From TMP-86 sp044226865 (GTDB lineage: Bacteria > Pseudomonadota > Gammaproteobacteria > Steroidobacterales > Steroidobacteraceae), in assembly GCA_044226865.1 (NCBI GenBank), contig JBGAGE010000001.1:868001-932000 (forward strand): a stretch of DNA of 64,000 nt, in the 5' to 3' direction. The first letter of the stretch is position 1. Each line of letters opens with the position of its first letter. Positions 58,335-64,000 of this stretch are shown piece by piece. The notes below the pieces were generated by a model that was not told the DNA's origin, did not search any database, and saw nothing but the letters and a program-made list of their open reading frames with translations. The position numbers and the translations under genes were made by a program.

Positions 58335-61300
58335 ATGAGCGTGCCCAACTTCCTGATTCTCGAGGGCGATGCCCTGCAGACCCCGGTGTCGCAGGCGATC
58401 AATGCCGGCTACCTCGCCGATGAGACGCAGATCGTGCGGCGCTGTGCCGACCTCGCGCGGCTCTCACCGCAACAGACGCAGCAGGTGGGGGATACCGCGC
58501 GTGGCCTGGTGACGCAGGTGCGCAGTGCGCGCACCGCGCAATCGGGCCTGGACGCCTTCCTGCGCGAATACGACCTGGGCTCCCGGGAAGGCGTCATCCT
58601 CATGTGCCTGGCCGAGGCGCTGCTGCGCATCCCGGATGCCTCGACGGCGGACAAGCTCATCGCGGAGAAGATCAGCGAGGGCGACTGGGCGGGCCGCGTG
58701 GGCGACAGCGATTCGCTGTTCGTGAACGCCTCCACCTGGGGATTGATGCTCACCGGGCGCATCGTGCTCCCCGATGAGGAGACCACGCGCGATCCGGCCT
58801 CGTTCCTGTCGCGCCTGGTGGCGCGCATCGGCGAACCGGTGGTGCGCACCGCGCTGCGCCAGGCCATGCGCATCCTGGGCGCGCAGTTCGTCATGGGCCG
58901 CAGCATCGACGAGGCGATCCGTCGCGCGCGCGATGCGGAGAACCGTGCCTATCGCCATTCCTTCGACATGCTGGGCGAGGGCGCGCTCACCCAGGCCGGC
59001 GCGGAAAGGTATTTCACGGCCTATTGCAATGCCATCGATGCGGTGGCCGCCGGTTATCCGGACTCGGCCGGGGCGGACCGCGCCAGTATTTCGGTGAAGC
59101 TCTCGGCGCTGCACCCGCGCTACGAGCGCACCCAGCGCGAGCGGGTGCACCGCGAGCTCACCCCGCGCATCATCGAGCTGGCGGAGCGGGCCGCGCAGCG
59201 CGGCGTGGCGCTGACCATCGATGCGGAGGAGAGCGAGCGGCTGGAGATCTCGCTGGAGATCATCGAGGCCGTGATGCAGGCCCGGCAGCTGCACGGCTGG
59301 GAGGGCTTCGGCCTTGCACTGCAGGCCTACCAGCGGCGCGCGCTGGCGGCGGTGGACTGGCTCGAGGCCCTCACCCGGCAGACGCGCCGGCGCTTGAACA
59401 TCCGCCTGGTCAAGGGTGCGTATTGGGACAGCGAGATCAAGCGTGGGCAGGAGCGGGGCCTGCCGTCCTATCCGGTGTTCACGCGCAAGGTGAACACCGA
59501 CGTGTCCTACCTCGCCTGCGCGCGGCGGCTGTTCGGCAGCGATCCCAGCCTGATCTATCCGCAGTTCGCCACCCACAACGCGCACACCGTCGCCTACCTG
59601 CTGACGCTCGCGCGCGAGGCGCCGGCGCGGGCCTTCGAGTTCCAGCGCCTGCACGGCATGGGCGAGGAGTTGTACGAGCACATCGTCGGCGGCGAATCGC
59701 GCCTGGCGCCCTGCCGCGTGTACGCGCCGGTGGGCTCGCACGAGGAATTGCTGCCCTATCTCGTGCGCCGCCTGCTCGAGAACGGCGCCAACACCTCGTT
59801 CGTCAATCGCATCGTCGATGAGCGCCTGCCGGCCGAGGAGGTGGCGAAGGACCCGATCGGGGAAGTCGACCGCCTGCGCGAGGTGCCCCATCCGCGCATC
59901 ACCGTGCCGCGCGAGCTGTACGGCGCGGAGCGCCCGAACTCCGCGGGCATGAACCTGGCCGATCCGCAGGTGCTGGAGGCGTTCAAGGAGGCGGCAGGGA
60001 CGGCGATCGAGCGCCGTTTCAGCGCAGGTCCCCTGGTTGCCCAGCGCCGCGCGGCGGGGCGCGGGCGCGCGCAGGCCAATCCCGCAAACCTCACCGACAT
60101 CGTCGGCGAGGTGAGTGATGCGGAAGATGCCGATGTGGCGGCGGCGTTGAAGCAGGCGGTGGCAGCGCAGCCGGATTGGGATGCCACCAGCGCGGGTACG
60201 CGCGCCGACGCCCTGCGCAAGGCCGCCGACCTGTTCGAAGCGCGCCAACCCGAGCTCATGGCCGTGTGCATGCGCGAGGCCGGCAAGACCGTGGTGGATG
60301 CGTTGGCCGAGGTGCGCGAGGCGGTGGATTTCCTGCGCTATTACGCGGCCCAGGCGCAGCAGCACTTCGGTGCGCCGCTGGTGCTGCCGGGTCCCACCGG
60401 CGAGAGCAATGAACTGGCGCTGCATGGCCGCGGCGTGTTCGCCTGCATCAGCCCGTGGAATTTCCCGCTGGCGATCTTCACGGGACAGGTGTCGGCGGCG
60501 CTGGCCGCCGGCAACGCGGTGCTCGCCAAACCTGCGGAGCAGACACCGCTGGTGGCGAGCCTCGCGGTGAAGATCCTGCACGAGGCGGGCATTCCGCCGC
60601 AGTGCCTGGCGTTGTTGCCGGGCGATGGCGCCACCATCGGCAAACGCATGCTGGCGGATCCCGCCATTGCCGGTGTCGCCTTCACCGGTTCGAACGAGAC
60701 TGCGCAGATCATCAACCGCCAACTCGCCGCGCGCCCGGGCGCCATCGCGGCGCTCATCGCCGAGACCGGCGGCCAGAACGCGATGCTGGTGGACAGCTCC
60801 GCGCTGCCCGAGCAGGTGGTGCTGGACGCGGTGGGCTCGGCCTTCAACAGCGCCGGCCAGCGCTGCTCGGCATTGCGCATCCTGCTGGTGCAGGAGGACA
60901 TCGCCGAACGCGTCATCGAGCTGCTGCGCGGCTACATGGACGAACTCAAGGTGGGCGACCCGGCGCTGCTCGCCACCGATGTCGGGCCGGTGATCGACGC
61001 CGGCGCGCGTTCCATGCTCGAGGCGCACCTGGCGCGCATGCAGCCGCTGGCGCGCTGGGTGCACCGCGCACCGCTGCAGAAGTCGGTGGCGGAGGCCGGA
61101 TATTACTTCGCGCCGGCCGCCATCGAGATCGGTTCGCTGGATGTACTGGAGCGCGAGATCTTCGGCCCGGTGATGCATGTGATGCGTTACCGCGCGCGCG
61201 ACCTGGACGCCATCATCGATGCGGTGAATGCGCTGGGTTTCGGGCTGACGCTGGGCGTGCACTCACGCATCGAGTCCACGGCGCGGCGCATTGCCGAGCG

Positions 61301-61508
61301 TGCGCGCGTCGGCAACGTGTACGTCAACCGCAACATGGTGGGCGCGGTGGTGGGCGTGCAGCCCTTCGGCGGCTGCGGCCTGTCGGGCACTGGCCCGAAG
61401 GCCGGCGGCCCGCATTACCTGTCGCGCTTCGCAACCGAACGCACGGTGACCATCAACACCGCCGCCGTGGGCGGCAACACCAGCCTGCTCGCGATGGAAG
61501 CGGACTGA
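58335..61508 (+). CDS. putA: bifunctional proline dehydrogenase / P5C dehydrogenase PutA
   Basis: A 1057-residue PutA that oxidises proline to glutamate with substrate channelling. There is no N-terminal ribbon-helix-helix, so it cannot act as the put repressor as E. coli PutA does. The PRODH barrel (about 150-480) has LRRLNIRLVKGAYW-type RLNIRLVKGAYWDSEIKRGQ, VFTRKVNTDVSYLA and QFATHNAHTV. The aldehyde dehydrogenase half has SPWNFPLAIFTGQ, Glu near 810 (IAETGGQNAM) and catalytic Cys near 844 (FNSAGQRCSAL). It ends without the C-terminal ALDH-superfamily trimer domain, i.e. a short type A enzyme. AAGGAT precedes the ATG. Confidence 0.97.
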   Translation: MSVPNFLILEGDALQTPVSQAINAGYLADETQIVRRCADLARLSPQQTQQVGDTARGLVTQVRSARTAQSGLDAFLREYDLGSREGVILMCLAEALLRIPDASTADKLIAEKISEGDWAGRVGDSDSLFVNASTWGLMLTGRIVLPDEETTRDPASFLSRLVARIGEPVVRTALRQAMRILGAQFVMGRSIDEAIRRARDAENRAYRHSFDMLGEGALTQAGAERYFTAYCNAIDAVAAGYPDSAGADRASISVKLSALHPRYERTQRERVHRELTPRIIELAERAAQRGVALTIDAEESERLEISLEIIEAVMQARQLHGWEGFGLALQAYQRRALAAVDWLEALTRQTRRRLNIRLVKGAYWDSEIKRGQERGLPSYPVFTRKVNTDVSYLACARRLFGSDPSLIYPQFATHNAHTVAYLLTLAREAPARAFEFQRLHGMGEELYEHIVGGESRLAPCRVYAPVGSHEELLPYLVRRLLENGANTSFVNRIVDERLPAEEVAKDPIGEVDRLREVPHPRITVPRELYGAERPNSAGMNLADPQVLEAFKEAAGTAIERRFSAGPLVAQRRAAGRGRAQANPANLTDIVGEVSDAEDADVAAALKQAVAAQPDWDATSAGTRADALRKAADLFEARQPELMAVCMREAGKTVVDALAEVREAVDFLRYYAAQAQQHFGAPLVLPGPTGESNELALHGRGVFACISPWNFPLAIFTGQVSAALAAGNAVLAKPAEQTPLVASLAVKILHEAGIPPQCLALLPGDGATIGKRMLADPAIAGVAFTGSNETAQIINRQLAARPGAIAALIAETGGQNAMLVDSSALPEQVVLDAVGSAFNSAGQRCSALRILLVQEDIAERVIELLRGYMDELKVGDPALLATDVGPVIDAGARSMLEAHLARMQPLARWVHRAPLQKSVAEAGYYFAPAAIEIGSLDVLEREIFGPVMHVMRYRARDLDAIIDAVNALGFGLTLGVHSRIESTARRIAERARVGNVYVNRNMVGAVVGVQPFGGCGLSGTGPKAGGPHYLSRFATERTVTINTAAVGGNTSLLAMEAD

Positions 61509-61560
61509 AAAGCTGGGCGGCGCCCGTCGCGCGGCACACGCGCTGGGAATATCCGGCGGA

Positions 61561-62070
61561 CTAGGGCGTGAAGGGAATCTCGGGTTCGTCGAAGTCGCAC
61601 GCCAGCGCGGAACGCGGGCTCAAGGATTCCCAGGCGGTTTCCGGCCACTGCGCCATGGCGAGGCCGGCCGTGGGCAGGTCGTGACGCCGGGGCTTGCGGC
61701 CGAAGCGGCTCGCCAGGGCGGACAGGCCCGGGTTGTGCGCGCAGATGAGCAGGTGCTGCGCACCGCCCGGCTGGCGCGCGATCAATTGCCAGATGGTTTC
61801 GGGTGTGGCCAGGTACAGCTCGCGCTCGGCGCGCACCTGTTTTTCCTCCAGTCCCAGCGTGTGCATCAGGATCTGCGCCGTGGACCAGGTGCGTTCCGCC
61901 GGGCTGACCAGCACCAGCGTGGGAATCCAATCGCGCGCCTGCAGGCGCCGCGCCATTTCCGCGGCTTCCGCCCGTCCTTGCTTGGTGAGTGGGCGATCGA
62001 TGTCCTCGGCCCACAGGTCGGGCGATTCGGCGGCGCCATGGCGCAGCAGGGTCAGCCGGCGCGCACCCAT
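61561..62070 (-). CDS. sixA: SixA-type phosphohistidine phosphatase
   Basis: A 169-residue histidine phosphatase. The catalytic RHG is in RLTLLRHGAAESPD. PLTKQGRAEAAEMARRL, VLVSPAERTWSTAQIL and the second catalytic His in ICAHNPGLSALASRF complete the family pattern. SixA removes phosphate from Hpt domains of hybrid kinases such as ArcB or from PtsO. The ATG at 62070 lies 19 bases inside the end of the Rieske gene, so they are cotranscribed. It converges on putA. Confidence 0.92.
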   Translation of the reverse strand: MGARRLTLLRHGAAESPDLWAEDIDRPLTKQGRAEAAEMARRLQARDWIPTLVLVSPAERTWSTAQILMHTLGLEEKQVRAERELYLATPETIWQLIARQPGGAQHLLICAHNPGLSALASRFGRKPRRHDLPTAGLAMAQWPETAWESLSPRSALACDFDEPEIPFTP

Positions 62071-62372
62071 ACCCGTCCAGCCTCCACCTTGACATCGAAG
62101 GTCTTCACCGGTTCGTAGGCCGGTGGCGAGAGCGCCTCGCCCGTGCGCAGGCAGAACCGCGCGCCATGCCGCGGGCAGATGATCTCGCCGTCATCGATGG
62201 GCCCGCCGGTGAGCGCTTCGCCATCATGCGTGCAGACATCCTCGATGGCATACAGCCGGCCACCGCTGCGCACCAGCGCGATGATCACGGCCCCGGCGGG
62301 GACGCACAGCGACTTGCCTTCGCCGATATCGGAGTCCGCGGCCGCGTCGATCCACTCCATGTGTGCGCTCAC
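62052..62372 (-). CDS. Rieske 2Fe-2S ferredoxin-like protein
   Basis: A 106-residue soluble Rieske protein. The cluster ligands are in CTHDGEALTGGPIDDGEI and CPRHGARFCL, i.e. CxH...CxxH. The start is GTG at 62372, overlapping the sufT stop as GTGA, or ATG at 62360 (MEWIDAAADSD); the first gives translational coupling. It resembles the NirD/small dioxygenase-ferredoxin group. Its place after sufT suggests electron supply to, or a product of, Fe-S assembly, but the partner is unknown. Confidence 0.9.
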   Translation of the reverse strand: MSAHMEWIDAAADSDIGEGKSLCVPAGAVIIALVRSGGRLYAIEDVCTHDGEALTGGPIDDGEIICPRHGARFCLRTGEALSPPAYEPVKTFDVKVEAGRVWVRAG

Positions 62373-62917
62373 ATCATCCCGGTCTGCAGGCGCGCCGCCT
62401 CGGACATCATGGACTGGCTCCACGGCGGGTCGAACACCAATTCCACATCGGCCTTGGCGACCGTGGGCACGATCTCCACCTTTTCCTTCACGTCCTGCAC
62501 GAGGATCTCCCCCATGCCGCAGCCGGGCGCGGTGAGCGTCATCTTGATGGCGACGTCGCGGGTGTTGTCGGCATTGGTGGAGATCTGGCAGTCATAGATG
62601 AGCCCGAGGTCCACGATGTTGATGGGAATCTCGGGATCGAAGCAGGTCTTGAGCTGGTTCCATACCACGCTCTTGAGTTCTTCCTCCGAGGCATCCGGCA
62701 GCACCTCGGGAGGCTTGGCCATTTCCTTGCCGATGGCATCGGCGTCGCGGCCGGCGATGCGAAACAGGTTGCCGTCGATATAGACCGTGAAGCTTCCGCC
62801 CAGCGCCTGGGTGATGTAGCCCACCGATCCGACCTTGAGGTTCACCTCGACGCCGGCAGGGATGGCGACGGCCTTGACCGCGCGCTGCACGACGATGGGT
62901 TCGTTTTCGTGTGACAT
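62369..62917 (-). CDS. sufT: Fe-S cluster assembly protein SufT
   Basis: A 182-residue SufT with an MIP18/DUF59 domain. The N-terminal part (IPAGVEVNLKVGSVGYITQA, GGSFTVYIDGNLFRIAG) is typical of SufT. DUF59 begins VVWNQLKTCFDPEIPINIVD, with GLIYDC and the conserved Cys in LTAPGCGMGEIL. SufT acts in Fe-S maturation, mainly under high Fe-S demand. I start at the ATG at 62917 (MSHENEPIVVQR), five bases after the sufU stop region. Confidence 0.95.
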   Translation of the reverse strand: MSHENEPIVVQRAVKAVAIPAGVEVNLKVGSVGYITQALGGSFTVYIDGNLFRIAGRDADAIGKEMAKPPEVLPDASEEELKSVVWNQLKTCFDPEIPINIVDLGLIYDCQISTNADNTRDVAIKMTLTAPGCGMGEILVQDVKEKVEIVPTVAKADVELVFDPPWSQSMMSEAARLQTGMM

Positions 62918-62921
62918 GAAT

Positions 62922-63374
62922 CTATTCCGTTGAGACCGTTGCCGGCGCGCCATCGGCCGGATTCAGTGCTTTCACCAGCGTGTGCCAGCAGAGGCTGGCG
63001 CATTTGACGCGCGCGGGAAATTCGCGCACGCCGGACAGGGCAGCCAGCTTGCCCAGGTCGTCGGCGGGCGGGGCGGCATCGTTGGTGAGCAATTGATGCA
63101 CGCGCTCGAACAACGTGCCGATCTCGGCGCGGGTGCGGCCCTTGATCGCCTCGGTCATCAGCGAGGCGGACGCCGTCGAGATGGCGCAGCCCTTGCCTTC
63201 GAAGCGCACATCGCTCACGCGGTCGCCCTCGAAGCGCAGGCGCAGCGTCAGGCGGTCGCCGCACAGCGGGTTGAATCCCTCCACGGTGGCATCCGCGGGC
63301 TCGAGCGGACCGAAATTGCGGGGCTTGCGGTTGTGATCGAGGATCACGTCGCGATAAAGATCGGCAAGTTCCAT
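62922..63374 (-). CDS. sufU: SUF-type Fe-S scaffold/sulfur acceptor SufU
   Basis: A 150-residue IscU-fold protein. The three ligand cysteines are in FNPLCGDRLTL, EGKGCAISTASASLMTEAI and VKCASLCWHTLVKAL. The region between the second and third Cys is longer than in IscU, as in SufU, which takes sulfur from SufS through a zinc site. It starts at the ATG at 63374, 19 bases after sufS. A SufU-type rather than SufE protein is less common in gammaproteobacteria. Confidence 0.94.
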   Translation of the reverse strand: MELADLYRDVILDHNRKPRNFGPLEPADATVEGFNPLCGDRLTLRLRFEGDRVSDVRFEGKGCAISTASASLMTEAIKGRTRAEIGTLFERVHQLLTNDAAPPADDLGKLAALSGVREFPARVKCASLCWHTLVKALNPADGAPATVSTE

Positions 63375-63393
63375 GGGTGACCTGCGGCGGGCC

Positions 63394-64000
63394 TCAGGCG
63401 AACAGCTTGCGCGCGCCGTCCACGGCGGCGGCGAGGCGGTCCGCTTCGGCAAAGGTGTTGTAGAAGGCGAACGAGGCACGTGCCGTGGCGGGCACATCGA
63501 AGAATTCCATCACCGGCATGGCGCAATGATGCCCGGTGCGGATGGCGATGCCCTGTTCGTCGAGGATGGTTCCCAGGTCGTGCGGGTGCACGCCGTCGAC
63601 CACGAAGGAGACGAGGCTGAGCTTGTTGCGCGCCGTGCCGATGATGCGCACGCCGGGCACCGCCGTCAGCGCGCGGGTGGCGTAGTCGAGCAACGCCGCC
63701 TCGTGGGCGTGAGCGCCCGCCGCATCCATGCGCTCCAGGTAATCCACCGCCGCACCCAGTCCCACCGCGCCTTCAATGTTGGGCGTGCCGGCTTCGAACT
63801 TGTAGGGCAGGGCGTTGTAGGTGGTCTTCTCGAAGCTGACGGTGAGGATCATGTCCCCGCCGCCCTGCCAGGGAGGCATCTTCTCGAGCATGGCCTCGCG
63901 TCCGTACAGCACCCCGATGCCGCTGGGTCCGAACATCTTGTGCCCGGAAAACGCGTAGAAGTCGCAGCCCAGCGCGCGCACGTCGACGCGCAGGTGCGGC
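63394..64000 (-). CDS. sufS: cysteine desulfurase SufS, 5' part missing at window edge
   Basis: The last 202 residues of SufS are visible and continue beyond the right edge. The PLP lysine is in FYAFSGHKMFGPSGIGVLYG. The catalytic Cys is in RTGHHCAMPVMEFF, the class-II desulfurase loop. The terminal RASFAFYNTFAEADRL matches SufS. It supplies sulfane sulfur to the SufU protein encoded next. sufB, sufC and sufD probably lie to the right. Confidence 0.96.
   Translation of the reverse strand, partial: PHLRVDVRALGCDFYAFSGHKMFGPSGIGVLYGREAMLEKMPPWQGGGDMILTVSFEKTTYNALPYKFEAGTPNIEGAVGLGAAVDYLERMDAAGAHAHEAALLDYATRALTAVPGVRIIGTARNKLSLVSFVVDGVHPHDLGTILDEQGIAIRTGHHCAMPVMEFFDVPATARASFAFYNTFAEADRLAAAVDGARKLFA

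Noticed and set aside
58464..61262. A 932-codon open frame opposite putA
   Set aside because: The composition is His/Arg/Gly-rich without motifs. putA on the other strand is intact and canonical.
1..64000. CRISPR arrays, rRNA genes, phage or transposase genes
   Set aside because: No regularly spaced repeats, rRNA segments or recombinase motifs were seen in a full read-through.

Overview
The window is a chromosomal segment of a high-GC gammaproteobacterium. The gene order queG/nnr-tsaE-amiC-mutL-miaA-hfq-hflX-hflK-hflC-yjeT-purA-rnr-rlmB-rpsF-rpsR-rplI-dnaB-alr matches the classical gammaproteobacterial backbone. So do ypjD/corB-ffh and rpsP-rimM-trmD-rplS. A SufU-type scaffold beside SufT, a RHH-less PutA, MutL with an endonuclease motif, and folK followed by a deoxynucleoside kinase fit a deep-branching lineage (Xanthomonadales/Nevskiales/Steroidobacterales-like). 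That placement is inference. There are no insertion sequences, phage genes or CRISPR arrays, and coding density is very high.

Layout. (1) 1-8.1 kb, minus strand: a signalling operon of REC-PAS-GGDEF-EAL protein, TonB-dependent receptor, YfiR-like periplasmic protein, CHASE8-HAMP hybrid histidine kinase with Hpt, and an alpha/beta hydrolase that runs off the left edge. (2) 8.2-13.7 kb: a tam-pduL pair, an orphan DUF4118/PAS histidine kinase, rdgC and a small membrane protein. (3) 13.7-29.3 kb: tRNA-Glu, pcnB-folK-dNK, queG facing nnr-tsaE, amiC, mutL-miaA, hfq-hflX-hflKC-yjeT-purA. (4) 29.4-39.7 kb: two accessory inserts in the backbone. One is a beta-propeller protein plus a TonB receptor next to tRNA-Leu. 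The other is a methanethiol-oxidase-like SBP56 protein with a SCO protein and a choline-sulfatase-like enzyme; rnr-rlmB lies between them. (5) 39.8-43.5 kb: rpsF-rpsR-rplI-dnaB-alr. (6) 43.5-46.6 kb: a Ser/Thr kinase, PP2C phosphatase and FHA operon. (7) 46.6-55.6 kb: radA, corB-like, ypjD, ffh, rpsP-rimM-trmD-rplS, sppA. (8) 55.5-64 kb: kbl-tdh, hslR, putA, then a minus-strand sufS-sufU-sufT-Rieske-sixA run cut by the right edge.

The most interesting systems are the first operon, which looks like a YfiBNR-type envelope sensor rewired to a phosphorelay with a TonB receptor as outer-membrane input, and the mtoX-like/SCO/sulfatase islet. Two regulatory themes recur. Several genes have a -10 box 5-7 bases before the start codon, suggesting leaderless mRNAs, and a 12-bp tandem repeat sits directly upstream of mutL.
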